Assembly (NCBI GenBank): GCA_963843945.1
Contig: CAWJMF010000001.1
Span: forward strand, 213,458 to 277,457
Direction of reading: 5' to 3'
Source of the DNA: CAWJMF01 sp963843945
GTDB lineage: Bacteria > Vulcanimicrobiota > Vulcanimicrobiia > Vulcanimicrobiales > Vulcanimicrobiaceae
Length of the DNA: 64,000 bases
A program made the translations under genes and the position numbers. Positions 24,107 through 32,658 of this stretch are shown piece after piece; positions within the stretch are counted from its first letter, which is position 1; every line of letters begins with the position of its first letter. Under the pieces are notes generated by a model that was given only the letters and a program-made list of their open reading frames with translations, ran no database searches and was not told the DNA's origin.

Positions 24107-25375
24107 CTAGAACTTCACGATCGCCTCCAGGCCGATGGTCGAGAGGCCCCCGGTGCCGGTGCCGCCGCCGGTGCTCGTCGCGGTCAGGAAGTTCGGGTAG
24201 TTGAGGCCGTCCACGCGGTACTCCGCGCGGAAGATGAACGGGCCCGGGTTGTACTGGAGCGTCATGGTGCCTTCATCCCAGGTCTGGGCGAAACCGGTCC
24301 GGTAGCCCTGGCCGTCGCTGAAGGTCTCCGCCCGGAGCGTGGCCTGCCAGAGCGGGCTGATCACGTAGTTGACGTAGCCCGCGACGCCGTTCCAATTGGC
24401 CGTCGCTTGAACCGGGCAGATAAACGTGGGATCGCCGGCGCAGGGCGCCGTCAACGGAACCCCGGCGGAATTGACCGGGAAGGCGTTCTTCTGGCTGCCC
24501 TGGTCGTAGTTGACGACCAGCGAAAGCGGCGCGACCGGCTTCCACAAGCCGACCAGGTCGTAGAGCGTCCGGTTCCCCTCCGTCCCGAGCGCCGCGTACG
24601 AGATCTGCGAGTTGCCCTGATACGTTTGGAACGTGAAGCCGAAGGCCGAGCTCGGGTTCCAGGTGAGGTTGCCTTCCCACGTGACGGCGTGGTTGGCCAT
24701 GTTGACGACGTCCCAGCCCTCGTTGGCGCCGAGCAGCAGCGAGAACTTCGGATTGAAGTTGTACTGCGCGCGCACGCCCGTATGCGTGAAGGGAATGGCG
24801 TAGCCGAACAAGATCGAGCGCGAGTAGTTGAAGTCGTTCGCGCTGGTGATGTATTCCTCGCCGGCGAGCGTCGTGAACTTCCCAGCCGTGAGCGTCACCG
24901 GTCCGAGCGCGTACGACAGCCACGCTTGCGTGATGTTGTAGCCCTCGTTGTTGGGTTGCCCGAATGAGGCGATGATGTTCGCATCGTTACCGAAGCTCAG
25001 ATCGATCTTGCCGCCGAGGTTACCCTTGGTGAGCGTGCCCGTGATCTCCAAATTCTGGAAGTTGAGCTGATCGCTCAGATAGTCGAAGACGCGCGCGTTC
25101 GAGCCGTTCGTGAACTGCAGCTTCTCCGCGTTGCCGAACAGGAAGTTGGTGCCGAGGTCCGCGTCGCCGTCGAGTTGGAACACCTTCGGCGTCGGGGTGG
25201 GCGTGTCGGTGGGCGCCGCGCTCGCGGCCGGCGCCGGCGACATCGTAGCGGGGGCCGGCGACATCGTAGCCGGTGCCGGCGTGGGCGAAGGGTCGGCGAG
25301 CGCCGCGCGCGCGGAGACACAAAAGATGAATGCGACGGCGCTTAGCGCCACCGCCAGGGCGTGACGAATCGACAA
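24107..25375 (-). CDS. Outer-membrane beta-barrel porin-like protein
   Basis: 422 residues from a TTG (AAAGGA upstream). A signal peptide (about 1-28, ending ARAALA) leads into a Pro/Thr/Ala-rich linker of about 38 residues that includes a perfect tandem copy of PATMSPA. A barrel of amphipathic strands then runs to the end (NLEITGTLTKGNLGGKIDLSFG, QAWLSYALGPVTLTAGKFT, GVRAQYNFNPKFSLLLG, GYVNYVISPLWQATLRAET, FIFRAEYRVDG) and closes with LEAIVKF, a terminal Phe as recognised by the BAM machinery. It resembles the BBP2/OmpL-like putative porins. The permeant is unknown. Confidence 0.85.
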   Translation of the reverse strand: MSIRHALAVALSAVAFIFCVSARAALADPSPTPAPATMSPAPATMSPAPAASAAPTDTPTPTPKVFQLDGDADLGTNFLFGNAEKLQFTNGSNARVFDYLSDQLNFQNLEITGTLTKGNLGGKIDLSFGNDANIIASFGQPNNEGYNITQAWLSYALGPVTLTAGKFTTLAGEEYITSANDFNYSRSILFGYAIPFTHTGVRAQYNFNPKFSLLLGANEGWDVVNMANHAVTWEGNLTWNPSSAFGFTFQTYQGNSQISYAALGTEGNRTLYDLVGLWKPVAPLSLVVNYDQGSQKNAFPVNSAGVPLTAPCAGDPTFICPVQATANWNGVAGYVNYVISPLWQATLRAETFSDGQGYRTGFAQTWDEGTMTLQYNPGPFIFRAEYRVDGLNYPNFLTATSTGGGTGTGGLSTIGLEAIVKF

Positions 25376-25581
25376 GGCTTTTTTCCTTTACCTCGGGTTC
25401 GCCGAAGCGCTTCAGCACTGAACCGTCTTGAAGGTCGTCGAGCACGACGCGCGCCGGCGCAAGCAGCGGAACAGCACGTCCGCTTCCGTTAGGGTACGCG
25501 CTCGCATACGGTTTGGCAATCAACCAAATGGCGGAAGAAAGCCGCTCGAATCATCCAACCGGATATGCCGATCGGATAAAC

Positions 25582-26439
25582 TTAGTAGCCCGGCGCCTCG
25601 CTCGCGTGCGGCCCGTACTCTTCTGGATGAAAGTACCAAGACGGCAACGTCTCGGGGAAAGCGATGTCCTCGAAGACGTATTGGTTTATGATGTGCGGGC
25701 CGTGCGCTTGCGTCTCGGCGTCGACCTCGGTCGTCGAGGCGATGCGCTCGATCACCGGAATGCCGCCCTGCAACTGGAGCGTCATGTCGAACATGTCCGG
25801 GACCCAGCCGTTGCTGTCCCCGTAGAAGTAGAGCCGGTCGGTGGCGATCGCGCGCCGCACCTCGTAGGATTGCGCGTCGACCCACAACTGGCGCAAGCGA
25901 TTGCGATCCGGATCGCGCAGTGGCTCGAGCGTCAGATGGTACGCATCGCCCGCGATCTCGGCGGAGACGACGCGGTAATCGAGTTCGCCGGCGACTTTGA
26001 CGGTCTGGATCGTGCGCAGATCGGCGCGCGGCTCGGGCGTCGGCAGCACGCCGCCGCGCGGCGGAACGGGCTCGAAGACGTCGGTCGTCGGCGGTCCCGG
26101 ATCGGTCGCTTGGTTGAACGCGACGTGCAGAAACTGCAGTGGGCCCGTCGCCGTCTTGCCCGTGAGGCGGCGCGACATCGCGGCACGGTCGGCCGAGCGG
26201 TACCAGATGCGCAAGCGATACGTATCGTCGGGCGCCGGCGCGCCGTCAACGGTCTCGGTGCGATCCAGGGTGTAGACGACGAACTCCGGCCGCGAATGCG
26301 CGCGAAAGGTCGACTTCGCTTTCGCAAAAATCGCGGTGCCGTCGACTGCGTCCGCTGCCGCCGCACGCGCTGCGAACCCAAGCGGCGCGGCCGCAAGCAA
26401 GCCGCAGAGCGAGCGACGGGTCAAAGAGCGTTCGCTCAA
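25582..26439 (-). CDS. Exported protein with Tat-like signal, unknown function
   Basis: 285 residues. The TTG start overlaps the DUF192 gene's stop (TTGA). The N-terminus SERSLTRRSLCGLLAAAPLGFAARAAAAD has a twin-arginine motif and cleavage site. The mature part is beta-rich (PEFVVYTLDRTETVDGAP, YRLRIWYRSADRAAM, GPLQFLHVAFNQ, AGELDYRVVSAEIAGDAYHLTLEPLRD), then LWVDAQSYEVRRAIATDRLYFYG and a C-terminal VFEDIAFPETLPSWYFHPEEYG. The pattern recalls LolA/LppX-fold or outer-membrane sorting proteins, but I do not recognise a family. Linked to the DUF192 gene by overlap. The 206-bp gap before the porin holds no gene. Confidence 0.7.
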   Translation of the reverse strand: MSERSLTRRSLCGLLAAAPLGFAARAAAADAVDGTAIFAKAKSTFRAHSRPEFVVYTLDRTETVDGAPAPDDTYRLRIWYRSADRAAMSRRLTGKTATGPLQFLHVAFNQATDPGPPTTDVFEPVPPRGGVLPTPEPRADLRTIQTVKVAGELDYRVVSAEIAGDAYHLTLEPLRDPDRNRLRQLWVDAQSYEVRRAIATDRLYFYGDSNGWVPDMFDMTLQLQGGIPVIERIASTTEVDAETQAHGPHIINQYVFEDIAFPETLPSWYFHPEEYGPHASEAPGY

Positions 26440-26981
26440 TTCGCCGTCCGCAACGCGGGCAACGCGAGCTTCGCACCCGCCCGCACGCCGTCGAGCGCCG
26501 CTTCCCCGGCGCGTAGCTCGATCACGTAGCGGCCTTCCCCCGAGCGCCGCGCGACGGCGTCGTCGGGCGTGTCGAGGGTCGAGGCCGGCACGCCGGGAGC
26601 AACGCTCGTGACGCGGCCGTCGGAACCGACCCAGACCATGTCGAGCGGAACGAGGGTTCGCTTCATCCAGAACTCCTGTACTCCCGAGCCGGCAAAAACG
26701 AAGATCATACCGTGCTGCGGCGCGAGCGCGGTCACGCACATCAAGCCGAGTTCGCGGTCGGCCTCGGTTGCCGCGACCGCAAGCGTTAGGCGCTGCGCGG
26801 GCGCGACGACCGTAACGAGCGCGAGGCTCTTGCCGCTTTGGTGCGGTGCCGGGCCGTTCAAGATCGCCGGCGGCAGCTTGGGACTGCTGCAGGCCGTCGC
26901 GGCGTTTTGCACCGCGCCCGGCGCGGGGCTCGCCCCGCACAGCGCCAGCGCCGCGAGGGCGGCCAACACGCCCTTAGACAT
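26436..26981 (-). CDS. DUF192-family exported protein
   Basis: 181 residues with an N-terminal signal (VLAALAALALCGASPAPGA). The DUF192 core follows: LAVAATEADRELGLMCVTALAPQHGMIFVF, then VQEFWMKRTLVPLDMVWVGSDGRVTSVAPG and GRYVIELRAGEAALDGVRAGAKL. This compact beta-barrel family includes extracellular and archaeal proteins without a proven function. The ATG lies eight bases inside the end of polA, and its stop is shared with the next gene's TTG, so the two are likely expressed as the tail of the polA operon. Confidence 0.85.
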   Translation of the reverse strand: MSKGVLAALAALALCGASPAPGAVQNAATACSSPKLPPAILNGPAPHQSGKSLALVTVVAPAQRLTLAVAATEADRELGLMCVTALAPQHGMIFVFAGSGVQEFWMKRTLVPLDMVWVGSDGRVTSVAPGVPASTLDTPDDAVARRSGEGRYVIELRAGEAALDGVRAGAKLALPALRTAN

Positions 26982-29631
26982 CGGCGACGGCCACGTCGAG
27001 CGCGTCGACTTCGAAAGGCTCGACGTCGTACCACGTGCGCCCCGCTTTGAGATCGACCACGACCGGAACGCTCAAAGGGAGCGCGCCTTCCAGCTCGCGT
27101 TTGATCAGCGCACCGGCGGCTTCGGTCCGTTCCGCGTCGACCTCGAAGATGAGTTCGTCGTGGATCTGCAGGAGCATCGGCGCTTCAAGGCCGGCGGCGT
27201 GCAGCGCGCGCTCGACCCGCACCATCGCCAGCTTCATGAGGTCGGCCGCGCTGCCTTGCATCGGCGCGTTGGTCGCTTCGCGTTCCGCCGCAGCCCGCAG
27301 CGCGAAGTTGCGCGTCCGCAGATCGGGGAAGTAGCGGCGCCGCCCCAGGATCGTCTCGACGTAGCCGTGCTCGCGCCCGAATTCGAGATTCTTCTCGATC
27401 CATTCGCGCACGCGTGGAAAGCGCGCGAAGTATGCGTCGGTCATGGCGCGCGCCTCGATGCGCTCGATCGAGAGCCGCGAGGCCAAGCCGAACTCCGACA
27501 TCCCGTAGAGCAAACCGAAGTTCACCGACTTTGCGATACGGCGCTGGTTGGCCGTCGGACGCTCCGGCTCGAGCACGCCGAAGATGCCGCGCGCGGTGAC
27601 GTCGTGGATGTCGTCACCGCGCCGGAACGCCTCGCGCATCGCCTCGTCGCCCGAGAGATGTGCCATCACCCGCAATTCGATCTGGCTGTAGTCGGCGGCG
27701 AGCAGCGTGCGGCCGGGCGGCGCGACGAACGCGCGCCGGATGCGCCGGCCGAGTTCGCCCCGTACCGGCACGTTCTGCAGGTTGGGATTGGTGGAGGAGA
27801 GCCGTCCCGTCGCGGTCGCGGTTTGATTGAACACGGTGTGCAGCCGGCCGTCCGGGCCGAGCAGCTTTGGGATGACGTCGATGTAGGTGTTCTTGAGCTT
27901 CGTGACCTCGCGATACTCGAGGACTTTCGCGACGATCTCGTGATCGCGCGCCAGCGGCTGCAAGATCTCGATGCCGGTCGCCCAGCCCGTCTTCGTGCGG
28001 CCCCCATTGGGCAGCTTGAGGTTTTCGAAGAGGACGGTGCCGAGTTGCTGCGGCGACCCGATATTGAACGGCGCCCCCGCTAGCTCGTAGATCTCTTCTT
28101 GCAAGCGCGTTGCGGAAGCGTCGACTTCGCGCGAGAGTTCGCTCAGTTCTTGCGGATCGATCGCGACGCCGTGCGCCTCCACGGCCGCGAGGATCGCCAT
28201 CAGCGGCAACTCGACGTCTTCGTACAAGCGCAGCTGCTCGCGATGCAGCAAGCGGTCGCGCAGCACCGGCGCGAGTCGGAAGGCGGCGTCGGCGTAGGCT
28301 GCCGCATCGCCTGGGACTTGCAAGCCGAGATACTCGTGCGCGGTTTCGTCGAGCTTGGCGTACGTGCGCGAGGGGTCGAGCAAGTGCGCCGCGACCATCG
28401 TGTCGTCGACGAAACGCGCGGCCGGATCGAAGCCGCGCGTGCGAAGCACCGCGAGCAGCCCCTTCGCGTCGTGCGCCGCGAGTTGCGCTTTTCCGCTCAG
28501 CAGCGCCGCGAAGGCCGCGCGCACGCTCGGCACGTCGAGCGCGCTGAGCGCGAGCGCGAGGCCCGTTTCGGGGCTTGCGCTCAAGCCCAGTTCGTCGCCG
28601 CGTAGGGCGAGCGCCACGCGCTCGCCCGCAGCGAGCTCGCCGATCGCTTGGGCCAGCAGTTCGAACTCGGGAGGGTCGGCGGCAGGCACGAACGAGCGGT
28701 AGGTGCCGCGCAGCTGCTCGGTCTCGTCCAGTGCGAACAGCGCATCGTTGGCCGGCACCGGTAAGCGCGCCAAGAGCGATTTGAACTCGAGATCGCGATA
28801 GAGGACGTAGAGTTCTTCGACCGGCGGCGGCGTGTAGCGCGCCTCGTCCCACGGGATTTCGAGCGCGAGATCGCGCGAAACGATCGAGACGTCGCGGCAA
28901 ATCCGGGCGATCTCGCCATGCTCGCGGATCAGCGCTTCGAGCTTGGGCGTTCCGGCGAGGCGCGGGTCGGCCAGCAGCGCATCGAGCGAGCCGGCGGACT
29001 TGATGAGTTTGATCGCGGTTTTTTCGCCGACGCCGGGTATGCCGGGAAGATTGTCGGACGGATCGCCTTTGAGTCCGCGGTAGTCCGGCAGCTGCGAAGG
29101 TTCGAGCTCGAAACGTTCGCGCACCGCCGCAGGATCGTAGCGGCCGAGCTCGGTGATGCCGCGGCGCGTCACGAGGACCGTGGTGGATTCGTCGACGGTC
29201 TGCAACATGTCGAGGTCGCCGGTGACGACCTCGGCGCGCGCGCCCGCTTCGCCGGCCTGGCGCGCCAGGGTGGCGATGACGTCGTCGGCCTCTTCGCCTT
29301 CGATCTCGACGATCGGGATGCGGTAGGTCGCGAGGATGCGGCGCACCAGGGCGAACTGCGAGCGCAAATCGTCCGGCATCGTCTCGCGCTGCGCCTTGTA
29401 TTCGGCGTAGATCGCGACGCGCGCTTGGGGCAAGCCTTTGTCGAAGGCGGCGATCACGTGGGTCGGCTTCTCGTCGGCGATGAGCTTGGTCAGCATCTGC
29501 GTGAAACCGTAGGCCGCGTTGATGGGCATGCCGCGCGTCGTGGTGAGCGCGGGGAGCGCGAAGAACGCTCGGTACACGAGCCCGTACGTATCGAGCAGCA
29601 TGAGCTTGGCGTCATTCGGCGTTGCGCTCAC
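26974..29631 (-). CDS. polA: DNA polymerase I, proofreading domain degenerate
   Basis: 885 residues, GTG start overlapping the upstream stop (GTGA). Domain 1 (about 1-290) is the 5'-3' nuclease with LLDTYGLVYRAFFAL, EGEEADDVIATLA, VTGDLDMLQ and LKGDPSDNLPGIPGVGEKTA. Domain 2 (about 310-490) keeps the size of a 3'-5' exonuclease, but the first Asp-x-Glu is replaced by ALALRGDELG and the second acidic site reads AAHDAKGLL, so proofreading is probably lost, as in Taq-type enzymes. Domain 3 is an intact polymerase: DYSQIELRVMAHLSGD (motif A), RRIAKSVNFGLLYGMSEFGL (O helix) and QIHDELIFEV (motif C). Confidence 0.97.
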   Translation of the reverse strand: MSATPNDAKLMLLDTYGLVYRAFFALPALTTTRGMPINAAYGFTQMLTKLIADEKPTHVIAAFDKGLPQARVAIYAEYKAQRETMPDDLRSQFALVRRILATYRIPIVEIEGEEADDVIATLARQAGEAGARAEVVTGDLDMLQTVDESTTVLVTRRGITELGRYDPAAVRERFELEPSQLPDYRGLKGDPSDNLPGIPGVGEKTAIKLIKSAGSLDALLADPRLAGTPKLEALIREHGEIARICRDVSIVSRDLALEIPWDEARYTPPPVEELYVLYRDLEFKSLLARLPVPANDALFALDETEQLRGTYRSFVPAADPPEFELLAQAIGELAAGERVALALRGDELGLSASPETGLALALSALDVPSVRAAFAALLSGKAQLAAHDAKGLLAVLRTRGFDPAARFVDDTMVAAHLLDPSRTYAKLDETAHEYLGLQVPGDAAAYADAAFRLAPVLRDRLLHREQLRLYEDVELPLMAILAAVEAHGVAIDPQELSELSREVDASATRLQEEIYELAGAPFNIGSPQQLGTVLFENLKLPNGGRTKTGWATGIEILQPLARDHEIVAKVLEYREVTKLKNTYIDVIPKLLGPDGRLHTVFNQTATATGRLSSTNPNLQNVPVRGELGRRIRRAFVAPPGRTLLAADYSQIELRVMAHLSGDEAMREAFRRGDDIHDVTARGIFGVLEPERPTANQRRIAKSVNFGLLYGMSEFGLASRLSIERIEARAMTDAYFARFPRVREWIEKNLEFGREHGYVETILGRRRYFPDLRTRNFALRAAAEREATNAPMQGSAADLMKLAMVRVERALHAAGLEAPMLLQIHDELIFEVDAERTEAAGALIKRELEGALPLSVPVVVDLKAGRTWYDVEPFEVDALDVAVADV

Positions 29632-31967
29632 TGCACCGTAAACCCCGCCGAGGTCGCGCCGACGTCACCGTCGTCGGCCAATTCGAGAATCGAGAGCACG
29701 TAGTGGCCGCGTTCGACGGGAACGGCCAGCGAAAGGCTGTCGCCGGGTTCGCGCGCCACGCGCCACACGAGCGTGCGGGTCGAGGCAGCCCCGAGCGCCG
29801 GCGGTTCGCTCGGCACTTTACGGGGGTTCTCGGCCGCGAAGATGTCGCTGGCCTTCGAACGCGCGGGCGCGACGTAGGCGTGCCAGGCGGGGCTGTCGGA
29901 AGCGGGGTTCTGCGAGGTCGTCCCGCCCGTCGCGAGCACGGCCGCGGCGTCGTCGAAATAGGCCGAGCCGCTTTCCGGCCCGTCGGCGACGCGAACGACC
30001 AGCGTGGTCTCGGAGGCGACGCCGTCGTGCAGGGTCGCGTGCAGCGTTTCGCCCGGCGCATAGGACGGCTTATCGAAGGCGATCTGGAGCGCGCGGCGAT
30101 GGCCGGGTCCGTCGATCGCCACGGGCAGCGAGGCCAACGCGATCGCGCCGTCGCGTACGAAAGCGGCCGAAACGCGAACGTCGCCCTGCGGATCGCCCAG
30201 CTCGACGTTTGCCGTCGCAACGCCGCTCGTCACCGGGACGAGGCGCGTTTGGTAGGTCCGCGCGCCCTGCAGGGCGATCAGCGCGAACCCGGTCGCCCCG
30301 GGCGCCGCGGCGCGGACCGCGAGCGTTTCGCCCGGTTTGTAGCGCGCTTTGTCGAGGCTGACGCTGGGGGCCGCGGCATCCGATTCCGTGCGGCCGGAGA
30401 GGGCGCTCGGCTCGACCAGCACGGCGGCCGCATCGAGCGCGCGTTTCGGGCCCGCTTCGGCGCTCGCGAGCGCCAGGTTCGAACCGAGGCTCGTCTGACG
30501 GAAGACGACCCGCGCGCGGCCGCGCTCGTCGAGCTTGAGCGTCTGTTCTTGCACCGTCGCACCGTGCGACAGGCGCACGGCTACGTCGAGTCCGGGCACG
30601 GGTGCGCCGTCGACGGGATCGAAGGCGCGCACGGAAAAACCGATCGGCGCGCCGACGTCCGCGCTGGCTGCATCGGGCACGAGCGAGAGCGCGACGCGTG
30701 CCTGCGGGACGGTGACGCGCGCCGTTGCGGTCGCTCCGCGCGTCGCGGCGGCGACGCCGTAGGTCGAATCGAGTCCGTCGGTCGGCTGCGGGATCGTCAC
30801 GACCGCGCGGCCTTGCGCGTCGGTGCGTACCGTGGCGTCGGAAACCAGGGTGGTCCCCCACAACGATTCGTCCTCGGGCGTACCGGGCGGTAAGGTGTGC
30901 GGCGTTCGCACGACTTGCACGCGCACGGAAATGCCGGGCGCCGCGAGACCCGCGCGCCGCGCGTCGATCCCAAGTACCACCGGAGCGTTCGGATCGCAGG
31001 GACAATTCGAGCGAATCGCCAGCGCGACGTCGGAGGCGGCGTCGATATGCACGGAGGTCCCGCCGACGCCGCCGCTCGCTGCAGCGAGCAAGGCGTAGTC
31101 GCCCGCATCGCTCTCGGGCGGAACGATCAACTCGCCGCTGAAGGCGCCGGCCGTATCGAGCCGTGCGCTTGTGGCGGCGAGGGTCCGGCCTTTGCCGGCA
31201 AGGGTGACGCGAACCTCACCGCTCGCGTTGCGATACCCGGCGGCGGTTCGCCGGCGCACGAAGCCGGCGAAGCGTACGCGTTCGCCCGCGCGCGCGCTCG
31301 ACGAGTCGAGTCGCAAGCCGACGAGGGTATTCGGCAACGGCGCTTGCGGCAACAGCGAGACGAAGGCGCGTCCCGCGCCCTGCTCGGCCAGAGCGAAACT
31401 CGGACGGCGCGCGTCGCGCCACACGATCAAGCCGGCCGAATCGGTTTTCTTCGTGACGAGCTGCAAGCCGACGAGGAACGCGATCGCGAGATTCGCGAGC
31501 GGCCGGCCGTCGTGCAAGTCCGCCGCCCAGACGACGAGGCCTTCAGGACTCTCCATCGTCAGCAAACCGATATGCGTGCGATTGAGCCAGACTTGCTGCA
31601 GCGCTTCGCCACGCCGCGCCTCGACGACGAAAAATCCTTCGCGATTGCCGAGCGGCACTTCGACGTCGCTCGACTCGAAGCGGTATCCCGGCGGCGGCGT
31701 GAAGCGCCAGCGCGCGAGCGGCTTGCGGGCGCTCGTGTCGAGCGCGCGCGGCGCGCGGTTCTGCCCGGAGACGATCACGTCGGCCGGGTCGACTTCGTAC
31801 GCCGTGAAGTCGACCGGCGCGCCCGAGTACGTATCGAGCCGGACCGTCGCCGGCAGCCACGGTACCGAAACGTCGCGCGCGAACAGCGCGAAATAGGCGT
31901 CCCACTGATGCTGGTCGAGCAACGGCCGCGCTGCGCGCGAAGGCAGCGCCGCCGTCAGCACGAGCAC
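29628..31967 (-). CDS. Alpha-2-macroglobulin-like exported protein without thioester domain
   Basis: 779 residues from a GTG (31967) with a short hydrophobic signal (LVLTAALPSRA); the frame is open a little further upstream but offers no usual start. The body is a series of macroglobulin-type beta sandwiches: GLLTMESPEGLVVWAADLHDGRPLANLAI, RLDSSSARAGERVRFAGFVRR, VTLAGKGRTLAATSARLDTAGAFSGELIVPPESDAGDYAL, LDKARYKPGETLAVRAAAPGATGFALIAL and IAFDKPSYAPGETLHATL. These match the bait-side half of bacterial alpha-2-macroglobulins. The CxEQ thioester and the terpenoid-cyclase-like domain are absent, and the protein is half the usual length. Role unknown; protease trapping would need another subunit. 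It overlaps polA by four bases. Confidence 0.7.
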   Translation of the reverse strand: MLVLTAALPSRAARPLLDQHQWDAYFALFARDVSVPWLPATVRLDTYSGAPVDFTAYEVDPADVIVSGQNRAPRALDTSARKPLARWRFTPPPGYRFESSDVEVPLGNREGFFVVEARRGEALQQVWLNRTHIGLLTMESPEGLVVWAADLHDGRPLANLAIAFLVGLQLVTKKTDSAGLIVWRDARRPSFALAEQGAGRAFVSLLPQAPLPNTLVGLRLDSSSARAGERVRFAGFVRRRTAAGYRNASGEVRVTLAGKGRTLAATSARLDTAGAFSGELIVPPESDAGDYALLAAASGGVGGTSVHIDAASDVALAIRSNCPCDPNAPVVLGIDARRAGLAAPGISVRVQVVRTPHTLPPGTPEDESLWGTTLVSDATVRTDAQGRAVVTIPQPTDGLDSTYGVAAATRGATATARVTVPQARVALSLVPDAASADVGAPIGFSVRAFDPVDGAPVPGLDVAVRLSHGATVQEQTLKLDERGRARVVFRQTSLGSNLALASAEAGPKRALDAAAVLVEPSALSGRTESDAAAPSVSLDKARYKPGETLAVRAAAPGATGFALIALQGARTYQTRLVPVTSGVATANVELGDPQGDVRVSAAFVRDGAIALASLPVAIDGPGHRRALQIAFDKPSYAPGETLHATLHDGVASETTLVVRVADGPESGSAYFDDAAAVLATGGTTSQNPASDSPAWHAYVAPARSKASDIFAAENPRKVPSEPPALGAASTRTLVWRVAREPGDSLSLAVPVERGHYVLSILELADDGDVGATSAGFTVQ

Positions 31968-31995
31968 GATCGCGAGGATCGCACCGGTGCCGCGA

Positions 31996-32433
31996 CTAGT
32001 ACGTCGCGTCGTAGAAGAGCGTTCCGATCATTCTCGCGGTGAGGTGGAAGCCGACCGTGTAGTCGTGCGACTCTCCGCGCTGAAGCTGTCCGTCGTAATA
32101 GGTCGGCAGCCCGACCAACTGCGTGCTGCCGCCGTCTTGTCCGGTCCAGAACATGTTCTCGGTGTCGACGATCGTCCAATGGGTGATCTTCGGAGCGATC
32201 GCGTAGCCGAGCACGTTCGTCCAGTTGAACGAAACGATGAACCACTGCACCAGCCCGTCGGCGTTGCCGTCGTTGTTCAAGAGGACTTTGATCGACTTGA
32301 GGATCACGCCCTCACCGGCGCGCACGGCGCCGTGACTCTCGTCTTGAAATTTCGGCGCCGTTTGGGTGCCTTGCGACACCGCCCCGAGCAGAGGAACGGC
32401 GCTCACGCCGGCCAGGAAAATCTTGCGGTTCAC
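31996..32433 (-). CDS. Small exported protein, unknown function
   Basis: 145 residues from the GTG at 32433. The N-terminus NRKIFLAGVSAVPLLGAVSQG has the RK-x-FL pattern of a Tat-like signal. The mature domain contains VILKSIKVLLNNDGNADGLVQWFIVSFNWTNVLGYAIAPKITHWTIVDTENMFWTGQDGGSTQLV and ends HLTARMIGTLFYDATY, a compact beta-rich fold with many Trp and Asn. No family recognised. It precedes the macroglobulin-like gene by 28 bases on the same strand and may be in one operon with it and polA. Confidence 0.65.
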   Translation of the reverse strand: MNRKIFLAGVSAVPLLGAVSQGTQTAPKFQDESHGAVRAGEGVILKSIKVLLNNDGNADGLVQWFIVSFNWTNVLGYAIAPKITHWTIVDTENMFWTGQDGGSTQLVGLPTYYDGQLQRGESHDYTVGFHLTARMIGTLFYDATY

Positions 32434-32493
32434 TTGGCGCGTTTTCGGCGGAACCTGGAGGCATCCCCCGCGTTTTTCGGGTAAGCGCGGAGG

Positions 32494-32658
32494 GTGAAGC
32501 AACCCCGTAAAAAAGCGGTCTCGGCGCATTGCCGCTCCTGCGGGAGCGAGCCGGTGCGCGCCGAGGCGCCGAGGCCCCGCCCGACGGCCACGACCTACCA
32601 GGTCGTCGTCGCCTGCGCCTCGTGCCGCACCGTCTTCGCGGCGCTCGCGCGAAACTAG
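32494..32658 (+). CDS. 54-residue zinc-ribbon protein
   Basis: A short frame from a GTG reads KQPRKKAVSAHCRSCGSEPV, then about 20 residues rich in Pro, Arg and Thr, then VVVACASCRTVFAALARN. Two Cys-x2-Cys knuckles about 30 residues apart make a classical zinc-ribbon layout, which is unlikely by chance in so short a frame. The stop TAG shares its last base with the GTG of the next gene (TAGTG). The GGAGG immediately before the start is closer than usual. Unknown function; perhaps a small RNA- or protein-binding adaptor. Confidence 0.5.
   Translation: MKQPRKKAVSAHCRSCGSEPVRAEAPRPRPTATTYQVVVACASCRTVFAALARN

Noticed and set aside
25230..25275. CRISPR-like or satellite repeat in the porin gene
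   Set aside because: It is a single tandem copy of about 21 bases that encodes PATMSPA within the porin linker. No spacers and no cas genes occur anywhere in the window.
25376..25581. Possible small gene or tRNA in the 206-bp gap upstream of the porin
   Set aside because: No cloverleaf can be drawn, and the open frame there merely extends the porin antisense or out of frame. Only short palindromes and a ribosome site for the porin are seen.
29628..31967. A complete bacterial complement-like (alpha-2-macroglobulin plus PbpC) defence pair
   Set aside because: No thioester motif, no PbpC-type penicillin-binding protein beside it, and only half the length.
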